Assembly (NCBI GenBank): GCA_009996555.1
Contig: JAACZX010000114.1
Coordinates: forward strand, 1-7,204
DNA: 7,204 nucleotides
Source of the DNA: Chitinophagaceae bacterium
Lineage (GTDB): Bacteria; Bacteroidota; Bacteroidia; Chitinophagales; Chitinophagaceae
Direction: 5' to 3'
Positions 1 to 5,849 of the stretch are shown piece by piece; the stretch's first letter is position 1; each line of letters opens with the position of its first letter. A program made the position numbers and the translations under genes. The notes below the pieces were generated by a model. The model saw only the letters and a program-made list of their open reading frames with translations, did not search any database and was not told where the DNA came from.

Positions 1-839
1 ATCCAGCCTGAATCATGTATCCTTGAGCCGATGTTGATCTCATTCACCAGCTTTTTAATGCCTAAGTCTTTTGGTGCGGGCTTGCCTGTTTTCTTTGCAA
101 GGTTTTGAATGTATTCAGTAACAGCATCAAGCAGTTGCTTTTCATCAACAGATTGTTCAAACCGAACAATGTAATTATCGTCTTCTGTATTGATCTCGTC
201 GAGATAAATGGCTACATCTGCATCAAAGGGTTTGCTGCTGAAAACATTGGGCACCTGTATAGTTGCTTCCGTAACATCGCCCTTAATATATTTACCGCCA
301 TAAAACGTATAGAACTGCTGAATATCATTAATAGCAATGGCTTCAATATTTGCTTTGCTGTTGTAGATCTTATGCACTTCTGCCATGATCTGTTTAAACT
401 TTGCATCATTCTTAAATTCATCCATCAGCAGGGTAGAGGTTTTGATCATGTGGTCCCTGACTTCCTGCCAGTTGATTACCTCTTCAAGGCTGCCCATTTC
501 ATCGGTTCTTATGCGGATCTTCATACCCTGGTTCATCGCATCCATTTTCTGGTTGATCACATCGCCACCTGTTACCCGGTAGTTGCTGTAAGCCCATTCA
601 ATAATATAGGAGCTGGCAGTTGAGTCCACAATGGTAATATCTACATCGTACACCAGTTTTGATTTCGAAACCGTATCGCCTTCACGTATCTTAAATTTAT
701 CGGTGGTAATGGTATAGCTCTGCTTTTCATTTTTTTCCCAATAGCCAATAGCTTGTACGGAGGAATCTTTCAGGTTGATTTGTGCTGTTACAGAACAGGT
801 GATGAGCAGCAGGACAATGCCGGCAAAAAGTTGTTTCAT
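1..839 (-). CDS. Secreted protein of unknown function (C-terminus beyond window)
   Basis: Reading the minus strand from the ATG at 839-837 gives 279 uninterrupted codons to the left edge, so the gene is cut off by the window and its stop is not seen. The start is chosen because it begins a textbook signal peptide: MKQ, a hydrophobic run at about residues 4-16, then an SVTA/Q cleavage site near residue 19. This predicts export across the inner membrane as a soluble periplasmic or outer-membrane-associated protein; there is no lipobox. The mature part is mixed polar sequence without transmembrane segments. It opens with beta-rich sequence (about residues 40-95, including the motif YDVDITIVD), continues with a charged, probably helical stretch (about 100-165), then more beta-rich sequence with acidic turns. 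I do not recognise the family. It is divergently oriented from the lipoprotein cluster at 1007, so shared function cannot be assumed. Confidence 0.85.
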   Translation of the reverse strand, partial: MKQLFAGIVLLLITCSVTAQINLKDSSVQAIGYWEKNEKQSYTITTDKFKIREGDTVSKSKLVYDVDITIVDSTASSYIIEWAYSNYRVTGGDVINQKMDAMNQGMKIRIRTDEMGSLEEVINWQEVRDHMIKTSTLLMDEFKNDAKFKQIMAEVHKIYNSKANIEAIAINDIQQFYTFYGGKYIKGDVTEATIQVPNVFSSKPFDADVAIYLDEINTEDDNYIVRFEQSVDEKQLLDAVTEYIQNLAKKTGKPAPKDLGIKKLVNEINIGSRIHDSGW

Positions 840-868
840 TATGAATACGTTTGGGTAAGCTGTTTTAA

Positions 869-876
869 CAAAGTAA
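869..876 (-). promoter_or_regulatory. Possible Bacteroidota -7 element for the secreted-protein gene
   Basis: Read on the minus strand this is TTACTTTG, a 7-of-8 match to the Bacteroidota -7 consensus TAnnTTTG, about 30 bases upstream of the ATG at 839. No TTG was found at the expected 17-21 base distance, so the match may be chance in AT-rich DNA. Confidence 0.3.
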
Positions 877-1006
877 ACCAAAAAAGCAAATGACAGCACG
901 GAATGTGGGTAACTGTCGAAAACTTTGCTACCTTACTGGTCGGAAAATTTGCAACAATGATGCAGCGAATAGCGGCGTCAGGTAATCAATATGTAAAACA
1001 CAGCTT

Positions 1007-1537
1007 ATGAGATATTCCCTGTATGCAGTCTTTCTTGTTTTTGTATTTGCAGCCTGCGATAATGTTTCAAACTGGGGTGGCAGCGGTTGGCAAATTTACA
1101 AGCCGGTGTATGCCAATGCCTCCGATCTTACAAATATTGGCGTTGAACAGGCAAAGCCGATTGAAAAGCCGGGCAAAATATATGTTATCGGCGATCTGTT
1201 GCTGCAAAACGATCTCAATACCGGAGTACATTTTACAAACATCAGTAACCCCAAACAGCCGGTTAAACTTGCTTTTTTGCGTGTGCCGTTCAGCACCGAA
1301 ATATCAGTAAAGGGCATTCACCTGTATGTAAATAATTTCAACGATCTGCTGGTGTTCAACATCAGCGATCCAGCCAACCCATCGCTGGTAAAGCGGATGG
1401 CCAATGTGTTTCCTTATCATAACAGCGAATACCCGCCGGTGAGCAATACCTATTTTGAATGTGCTGATCCGAAGAAAGGAATTGTGATTGACTGGGTAGC
1501 GGTAAACGTAAACGAACAACCTAAATGCAGACGCTAA
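1007..1537 (+). CDS. LVIVD-repeat lipoprotein (short, 176 aa)
   Basis: The protein starts with a lipoprotein signal: a hydrophobic run at residues 5-14 and the lipobox FAAC with Cys17 as the predicted lipidated residue, which fixes the start at 1007. Two LVIVD-type repeats (PF08309 style) follow, at about residues 57-91 and 103-135. Their hallmarks are VHFTNISNPKQP and LLVFNISDPANP, each a beta-strand ending in an xIS-(D/N)P-xxP turn. LVIVD repeats are thought to form beta-propeller blades on exported proteins; their molecular role is unknown. The C-terminal 40 residues lack a repeat but have two cysteines (152 and 174) that could pair outside the cytoplasm. The stop at 1535-1537 is 11 bases before the next gene, which encodes a second LVIVD lipoprotein, so the two are very likely co-transcribed and may interact. 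Asp follows the lipidated Cys, with no obvious Bacteroidota surface-export motif. No clear ribosome binding site is visible. Confidence 0.85.
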   Translation: MRYSLYAVFLVFVFAACDNVSNWGGSGWQIYKPVYANASDLTNIGVEQAKPIEKPGKIYVIGDLLLQNDLNTGVHFTNISNPKQPVKLAFLRVPFSTEISVKGIHLYVNNFNDLLVFNISDPANPSLVKRMANVFPYHNSEYPPVSNTYFECADPKKGIVIDWVAVNVNEQPKCRR

Positions 1538-1548
1538 AACCATCACCT

Positions 1549-2310
1549 ATGCTTAAAAAAATCAAACTCATTTGTTGTTTTGTGCTGATTGCTTTCAGCT
1601 TTTTATATTGTTCAAAAGACAGCAGCGGAAACTTTGCAGGTGGTGCCCCCAGCGGACAAGGTGGTTCGCTTGCACGCTTTGCAATTGTAAACGATTATAT
1701 GTATGCGGTGGATAAAGAAAACCTGAGTGTGTTTTCCATCAGCAATCCCGCCAATCCGCAATTGCTGCGCACCATAAAAGTTGGTTTTGAAATTGAAACC
1801 ATTTTTCCTTTTAAAGACAGGTTGTTTATTGGCAGCACCAGCGTGGTGCATATTTTTTCCATTGCCGATCCGTCGAAACCCGCAAAACTTAGCCAGGCTA
1901 TTTCGCCCACTGTACTGCGCCGTTGCGATCCTGTGGTGGCAAAAGATAATGTTGCTTATGCTACGTTGCGTGTAAACGGAGCTTGCGGTGGTGTGCAAAG
2001 TATTCTTGCATGTTATGATATAAGTGATATTGCAAACCCTGTGCAAAAGGGAACGTTTAATGTAAGCGAGCCTTATGGTTTGGGTTATAAAGAAGATGTG
2101 TTGTATGTGTGCGATAAATATGTTGGGTTGCGTGTGTTTGATATTTCAAATGCTTTTTCGCCTGTACTCATAAAGACCATGCGTGAAAGCGATTGGTATA
2201 TTGATGTGATACCTTATAACGATGTGCTTATTTGCTGGACAGCAACAGGCGCCATCCTGTATGATATTACTGATAACCGTAACCCCGTTTTACTTTCCTC
2301 TATACAATAG
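1549..2310 (+). CDS. LVIVD-repeat lipoprotein (253 aa, five repeats)
   Basis: The start at 1549 (MLKKIK) is chosen over the in-frame ATG at 1525 because it gives a standard lipoprotein signal: basic N-terminus, hydrophobic residues 7-19, then FLYC with Cys21 lipidated. The 1525 start would also overlap the previous gene. After a short Gly/Ser-rich linker (about 25-40) come five LVIVD-like units, recognised by their strand-turn motifs VFSISNPANP (61-70), IFSIADPSKP (102-111), CYDISDIANP (155-164), VFDISNAFSP (197-206) and LYDITDNRNP (238-247). The protein ends right after the last unit, as expected for a repeat domain that closes at the C-terminus. The residues after Cys21 (SKDSS) resemble the Lys-Asp-rich surface lipoprotein export signals described in Bacteroidota, so exposure on the outside of the outer membrane is plausible (inference). 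It lies 11 bases after a smaller relative and 7 bases before a barrel-like gene. Function unknown. Confidence 0.88.
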   Translation: MLKKIKLICCFVLIAFSFLYCSKDSSGNFAGGAPSGQGGSLARFAIVNDYMYAVDKENLSVFSISNPANPQLLRTIKVGFEIETIFPFKDRLFIGSTSVVHIFSIADPSKPAKLSQAISPTVLRRCDPVVAKDNVAYATLRVNGACGGVQSILACYDISDIANPVQKGTFNVSEPYGLGYKEDVLYVCDKYVGLRVFDISNAFSPVLIKTMRESDWYIDVIPYNDVLICWTATGAILYDITDNRNPVLLSSIQ

Positions 2311-2317
2311 TGCCCGA

Positions 2318-2983
2318 ATGAAAAAAACGCTTTGTGCGATAATTGGTTGTATGCTGCTGATGTGTGCTGATGCTCAAAACAAAACAGCTTACAGTATGAA
2401 CTATGATCAGCAGTTACGTTTTCAGCCGTTTGCATTGCTTGATCCTTTTGAATCAAGTATAAAGTTTGGAATAGATAAAATGGTGAAACCACGGATGGCT
2501 GTGGGTGCCGATGTTGCTGTTTACGTAAGCTCACACGGTTTTTCAAAATGGGCTCCCGGTTTTGCTGTGGCACCACTTGTGCGGTGGTACACCGATGAAA
2601 AACTGAAAACCTTTGTGGAAACAGTACTCACGTATAAACATACTGAACGAAAAGAAACCGGCTGGCTGGGAATGGATTGTGTGAACGGCGTACCTGCCTA
2701 TGAAAAATATGATACCTACAAACGCAGGAAAGATGTGATCGACTTCAGTTTCCGGCTTGGTTACCGTGAACGTTTGTTCAAATCGGATAAATGGTGCATT
2801 GAAATGTTTGCCGGGTTAGGCTTGCGGTATAAAATGCTTTCTGTTAAATATACTGAACCAAATGTTTGTCTTGATATTGATGAATCCGGTATTGATGCAG
2901 TTGGTTACATGGGCTCAACCATTCCTGTTAATTATTTTTTTCTTTCAGTGCCTGCAGGTTTCCGGTTTACGAGGAGGTTGTGA
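2318..2983 (+). CDS. Small outer-membrane beta-barrel-like protein
   Basis: The ATG at 2318, 7 bases after the preceding stop, begins a signal peptide: MKK, a hydrophobic run to about residue 16, and an ADA/Q cleavage site at about residue 19. A longer in-frame start at 2222 lies inside the previous gene and lacks signal character, so it is rejected. The 221-residue product is rich in alternating polar/hydrophobic stretches and aromatics. Candidate strands include MAVGADVAVYV, GFAVAPLVRWY, DFSFRLGYRERL and IEMFAGLGLRYKM. It finishes with a strand-like tail, SVPAGFRFTRRL. This pattern, with periodic Gly-aromatic strands alternating with charged turns, suits an outer-membrane beta-barrel of about eight strands or a related envelope beta protein. 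No specific family is recognised. Its position behind two lipoproteins suggests one envelope operon, with the barrel as a possible partner or anchor (inference). Confidence 0.8.
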   Translation: MKKTLCAIIGCMLLMCADAQNKTAYSMNYDQQLRFQPFALLDPFESSIKFGIDKMVKPRMAVGADVAVYVSSHGFSKWAPGFAVAPLVRWYTDEKLKTFVETVLTYKHTERKETGWLGMDCVNGVPAYEKYDTYKRRKDVIDFSFRLGYRERLFKSDKWCIEMFAGLGLRYKMLSVKYTEPNVCLDIDESGIDAVGYMGSTIPVNYFFLSVPAGFRFTRRL

Positions 2984-3039
2984 GTTGTGTTGCTTAGTTT
3001 ATTGCTAAACGAATGTTTCATTAAATGAGGAAGCACCAT

Positions 3040-3272
3040 GCGTTCCTACGGAACGCAATACACCCGGCTTAATATCCCTACCCATCATTTGCTCCTACGG
3101 AGCAGCAGGAGTTGTTTCGTGTTATGCGTTAGTACAGCAGGAATGAATGATTGATTGTATCAATCCGTTAATCCCACTCCAAAGCCAACGCATTATTGTT
3201 GTGCTTTTTGTTCCGTAGGAACAATTGCCGGGTAGAAAGATGATGTTCGGTAATATTCGTGCCGTAGGTACG
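3040..3272. repeat. Composite palindromic repeat element between convergent genes
   Basis: Four short palindromes share a CCTACGG/CCGTAGG core. They are 3040-3056 (GCGTTCC-TAC-GGAACGC), 3090-3104 (TGCTCC-TAC-GGAGCA), 3208-3224 (TTGTTCC-GTA-GGAACAA) and 3258-3272 (CGTGCC-GTA-GGTACG, one G-T pair). They form two pairs, each with centres exactly 49 bases apart and a 33-base spacer containing a GGGTAG/CTACCC motif and a CGG/CCG block. The second pair is an inverted version of the first. Between the pairs, ATGCGTT (3124-3130) and AACGCAT (3187-3193) are perfect inverted repeats. At the middle a GATTG-TAT-CAATC hairpin (3153-3165) sits almost on the axis of the whole. It resembles a REP/MITE-type dispersed element. 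This explains most of the 311-base gap; no ORF is seen in it. Confidence 0.8.
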
Positions 3273-3294
3273 GTTGGTGAATGTTTATCAACCG
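3271..3294. terminator. Hairpin abutting the stop codon of the small membrane-protein gene
   Basis: CGGTTG (3271-3276) and CAACCG (3289-3294) are perfect inverted repeats. The stem can extend inward with A-T and G-T pairs to leave a 4-base loop. On the minus strand it begins immediately after the TAA at 3297-3295, so it could end the decarboxylase/membrane-protein transcript. There is no following T-run on the minus strand, and it overlaps the last palindrome of the repeat element, so a terminator role is tentative. Confidence 0.35.
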
Positions 3295-3546
3295 TTATTT
3301 CAGATTCCGCTCTTTTAAAAGTGCTTCTAAGTCTTTGCTGTTTTGTTTTGAATTGTTGATGAGCTTATATGCAAGGAACAAGGGGATAAGTGTTAAAAGG
3401 CCCCAGGTGTTTTTTACAACGCTGTAAACGATGATGCCAATAAGAAAGCCAATGAACACGGCATTCATGATAGCGGTTGACTTTGCCTTCTTCGCTTCGG
3501 CTAATAGTTCTTCGTCTGTTAATTGTGATAGTTCTTTTTGTTTCAT
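3295..3546 (-). CDS. Small two-helix membrane protein, unknown function
   Basis: The 83-residue product has a charged, probably helical cytoplasmic N-terminus (about residues 1-24, with the motif LTDEELLAEAKKAK). Two hydrophobic segments follow at about 27-44 (AVFIGFLIGIIVYSVV) and 48-63 (WGLLTLIPLFLAYKL), joined by a tight KNT turn. A basic, helical C-terminal tail ends the protein. This predicts a helical hairpin in the inner membrane with both ends on the same side. It resembles small conserved Bacteroidota membrane proteins of unknown role; I cannot name a function. Its ATG lies 46 bases after the stop of the UbiD-family gene on the same strand, with no recognisable promoter between them, so co-transcription with the decarboxylase is likely. 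The hairpin at 3271-3294 directly follows its stop codon. Confidence 0.78.
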   Translation of the reverse strand: MKQKELSQLTDEELLAEAKKAKSTAIMNAVFIGFLIGIIVYSVVKNTWGLLTLIPLFLAYKLINNSKQNSKDLEALLKERNLK

Positions 3547-3592
3547 TTGTAAATTTGGTATGATGTTTTAATGCAGTTCTTCTGACTTCTAC

Positions 3593-5428
3593 TCATCTCT
3601 CAATCCCTTCCAAACTTCCGCCCTTTGCAAACAACCGGTCAACTCTTTTTTCCACCGCAGGATCTTTTTCCAATGGCGGTGCATGGTGGGGTTTCATGCG
3701 CACATCAAACACAACAGGCCCTTTGCAGCCCCAATGCTTATGTTCAACAAAAGAAGCAATGCCATACACATCATGACTTGGATTGCATCTTGTATAAGTA
3801 ACCCACAAATAGTTTTTCAATGTAGCAGCTGTGAACAATGCATCATCACAAATAACAAGCTGAGCAACTGTATTTAACTGCTCATTGCTTATTGTCAATT
3901 GCCTGTTGAGTATTTCCATTTCTCTTTCCGCTTCTTCGTATGTTGTAAACTTTTTTGTTTGCAATGCAACAACACCCGGCATGCACAGTTGTGCATTTTC
4001 AAAGGCATGTAATTCTTTCAGCGCCTGCGGCACTTCTCTGCACAATTCCCGTTTCTTATCGCCATAAGCAGCCAATACTAATTTGCTGCCGCTGTTCAAT
4101 CCTGTGCCTGAATAATCAAGCGTATCAATGGTGGTATTGGTATGAAAATGCAGGTCTCTTGTATAATCAATACGTTCGAAAATATATGCAAGATACTGTT
4201 GAATATTATGCGTGGTCAGCTGATTGGTATCATCAGCCGTAATAAATAAAAACTTCGCCAGGCTTAATTGTCCTGTACCCAAAACATGGTTGGCAATCGT
4301 CAATAATTCCGCAGGTTGTTTGGCGGGCATGTAGGGTGTGTAACGTTCGCTGCCAATAGCAAGCAACAACGGATGCACACCGGCAGCATCAACAGCATGC
4401 ACTTCTTTTACACCGGGTATTTCCTGTGGAATAGCGTCGCCCGTTAGTTCGTGTATCAATTCGCCAAAGCTGGTATCTTCCTGTGGCGGGCGGCCAACAA
4501 CTGTAAATGCCCAGATGGCATTCTTCTTTGCATACACATTGTTCACCTTCATTAACGGAAAGGGATGTGTTAAACTGTAATAACCTAAGTGATCGCCAAA
4601 CGGTCCTTCGGGTTTGTTGTGCAAGGGATCCACTTCTCCTGTTATCACAAAATCTGCATCGGTACTGATGGCGTTGCCCCACGCATCGTATGCATACCTG
4701 AAACGTCTTCCGCCCAGCAAACCGGCAAAGGTCATTTCACTGATGCCTTCCGGCAACGGCATCACCGCACTTAAACTGTGCGATGGTGGCCCGCCAACAA
4801 AGCAACTCACCTTCAGCGGTTGCCCCTTGGCGTTAGCTTTTGTTTGATGAACACCAATGCCACGGTGCAGCTGGTAATGAAGTCCCACTTCTTTGTTCAG
4901 CTCATACTCATTGCCGCTAAGCTGTATGCGGTACATGCCCAGGTTCGATTTCATGATGCCGGGCTTATCTGCATCTTCGGTATATACCTGCGGCAGTGTA
5001 ACAAAGGCACCACCATCCATGGGCCAGTGTTTGATGAGTGGCAGATCGCTCACCTGTATTTTGTTAAACGAAAAAGAAGATTGTTTTTTTGGTAATGCTT
5101 TTAAGGCAGCAAGTCCTGTGCTGATGTTCTGAAAAGGTTGTTTCAATGCTTTCATGGGATCGCCTTTCAGCTCAATTACTTTTTGCACCAGCTGCAGTGT
5201 ATCACGGAAGATGAATTTGCTGCGGTCGAGTGTACCGAAGATGTTGGAAGCTGCACGGTACTTACTTCCTTTCACGTTTTCAAACAAAAGCGCCGGGCCT
5301 TTTGCATCGTACACACGCAGATGGATAGCCGCCATTTCAAGCTGCGGATCCACTTCTTCTTTTATACGCACTAAATGACCGTTCTTTTCCAGGTCAAGTA
5401 AACATGCTTCGAGGGAGCTGTATGCCAT
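3593..5428 (-). CDS. UbiD-family decarboxylase (probably menaquinone pathway)
   Basis: This 611-residue protein belongs to the UbiD family, whose members remove carboxylate from aromatic or unsaturated acids using prenylated FMN made by UbiX. Visible family landmarks are NLGMYRIQL (162-170) in the prenyl-FMN/metal-binding part, EGPFGDHLGYY (274-284), matching the EGPFGDHTGYY block of E. coli UbiD, and GRPPQED (312-318). A conserved C-terminal section includes SHDVYG, KHWGCKGP and KPHHAP. Because Bacteroidota make menaquinone rather than ubiquinone, the likely substrate is a menaquinone precursor (futalosine-route MqnL type or similar), but no neighbouring men/mqn gene supports this, so the substrate is inferred. 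The start at 5428 (MAYSSLEACL) is chosen although the frame stays open for 143 further codons. Those codons are translated repeat DNA, and a strong -7 element lies just upstream of 5428. The segment RQLTISNEQLN (509-519) looks like a repeat-derived in-frame insertion. Confidence 0.93.
   Translation of the reverse strand: MAYSSLEACLLDLEKNGHLVRIKEEVDPQLEMAAIHLRVYDAKGPALLFENVKGSKYRAASNIFGTLDRSKFIFRDTLQLVQKVIELKGDPMKALKQPFQNISTGLAALKALPKKQSSFSFNKIQVSDLPLIKHWPMDGGAFVTLPQVYTEDADKPGIMKSNLGMYRIQLSGNEYELNKEVGLHYQLHRGIGVHQTKANAKGQPLKVSCFVGGPPSHSLSAVMPLPEGISEMTFAGLLGGRRFRYAYDAWGNAISTDADFVITGEVDPLHNKPEGPFGDHLGYYSLTHPFPLMKVNNVYAKKNAIWAFTVVGRPPQEDTSFGELIHELTGDAIPQEIPGVKEVHAVDAAGVHPLLLAIGSERYTPYMPAKQPAELLTIANHVLGTGQLSLAKFLFITADDTNQLTTHNIQQYLAYIFERIDYTRDLHFHTNTTIDTLDYSGTGLNSGSKLVLAAYGDKKRELCREVPQALKELHAFENAQLCMPGVVALQTKKFTTYEEAEREMEILNRQLTISNEQLNTVAQLVICDDALFTAATLKNYLWVTYTRCNPSHDVYGIASFVEHKHWGCKGPVVFDVRMKPHHAPPLEKDPAVEKRVDRLFAKGGSLEGIER
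3872..3904 (-). repeat. Repeat-like in-frame segment inside the decarboxylase
   Basis: On the minus strand this reads as a run of near-repeated CAATT/CAATG/CAGTT words encoding RQLTISNEQLN (residues 509-519). Such QLTI-NEQL peptides are typical of dispersed short repeats that read as open frames in several phyla. It sits in a variable stretch between the conserved EEAEREME helix and the LVICDDALF strand, so it probably lengthens a surface loop without harm. Confidence 0.45.
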
Positions 5429-5435
5429 AATGATG

Positions 5436-5443
5436 CAAAGATA
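5436..5443 (-). promoter_or_regulatory. -7 promoter element of the decarboxylase gene
   Basis: The minus strand reads TATCTTTG, a full match to the Bacteroidota -7 consensus TAnnTTTG. Only 7 bases separate it from the ATG at 5428, so transcription would start at or within a few bases of the start codon, giving a very short or absent leader. No good -33 TTG was found 17-21 bases upstream. Confidence 0.65.
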
Positions 5444-5475
5444 ATTGGAGAATGATTGCAGGTTATTGGTTACTT

Positions 5476-5513
5476 GTTTAAAGTTTAAAGTTGCAGGTTT
5501 AAAGTTTAAAGTT
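5476..5513. repeat. 17-bp direct repeat (GTTTAAAGTTTAAAGTT twice)
   Basis: The same 17 bases occur at 5476-5492 and 5497-5513, separated by GCAG, and each copy is itself built from GTTTAAA words. This simple motif resembles a dispersed intergenic repeat of Bacteroidota (from memory). It lies about 50 bases upstream of the decarboxylase start. Confidence 0.8.
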
Positions 5514-5537
5514 GGGGACTCTGTGGGTGATGATGTT

Positions 5538-5834
5538 GCCACGAAGGCGCAAAGGCTGAAAGAAGCACGAAGAAGGAAAATGTTTTGTGAACTTCGTGTC
5601 TTTGTGGGAGAGAATATTGCCACGAAGTCGCAAAGGCTGAAAGAAGCACGAAGAGGAAAATCTCTGTGTTCTTTGTGTTTTTGTGGTTTTTCTTCTTTGT
5701 GCAACTTAGTGTCTTGCTGTCTTAATGGCTGAAAAAATATTGCCTCGAAAACGCAAAGACCCCAAAGATGAGAATCTCTTGTTCTCTGTGGTTCTTCTTC
5801 TTTGTGTAACTTCGTGTCTTCGTGCCTTTGTGGC
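5538..5834. repeat. Array of three CACGAAG...CTTCGTG inverted-repeat units
   Basis: Three units begin with GCC(A/T)CGAA at 5538, 5619 and 5742, followed by CGCAAAG. Units 1 and 2 are near-identical over 41 bases (5533-5573 against 5614-5654, two mismatches). Each unit closes with the complementary type of sequence, such as CTTCGTGTCTTTGTGG (5593-5608), TTTGTGG (5680-5686), and CTTCGTGTCTTCGTGCC (5810-5826) running on to TTTGTGG. Unit 2 carries an extra tail at 5684-5716 that matches the end of unit 3. A transcript could therefore fold into long imperfect hairpins. The array keeps the minus frame open upstream of the decarboxylase, but that peptide (rich in TKLHKEE and SLCxFVA words) is not a credible protein. 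It fills most of the 421-base divergent gap. Confidence 0.85.
5801..5830 (+). promoter_or_regulatory. Promoter-like pair inside the repeat, upstream of the SET gene
   Basis: TTTG at 5801-5804 and TGCCTTTG at 5823-5830 (7 of 8 to TAnnTTTG) are separated by 18 bases, close to the Bacteroidota -33/-7 arrangement. The ATG of the SET gene is 20 bases downstream. Both boxes belong to the repeat unit itself. The match is imperfect and could be coincidental because TTTG recurs throughout the repeat. Confidence 0.35.
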
Positions 5835-5849
5835 CCCAAAATAAATTGC

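Noticed and set aside
105..623. Plus-strand open frame of 172 codons
   Set aside because: It lies wholly opposite the secreted-protein gene on the minus strand, which has a signal peptide and sensible composition; the plus frame is Ile/Phe/His-rich antisense translation.
924..951. Promoter-like TTTG (924-927) and AAAATTTG (944-951) before the LVIVD operon
   Set aside because: Spacing is only 16 bases and the -7 box lacks the initial T; too weak to call, though the operon promoter should lie in 840-1006.
1612..2046. Minus-strand open frame of 144 codons
   Set aside because: It is antisense to a clear LVIVD lipoprotein and has unlikely composition (many Thr, Ser, Cys, His).
2997..3010. GTTTA-TTGC-TAAAC hairpin after the barrel-like gene
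   Set aside because: A five-base AT-rich stem with no T-run; too weak for a terminator call.
3040..3272. CRISPR-like interpretation of the evenly spaced palindromes
   Set aside because: Only four short, non-identical palindromes, in inverted pairs, with related spacers; no direct repeat array and no cas gene.
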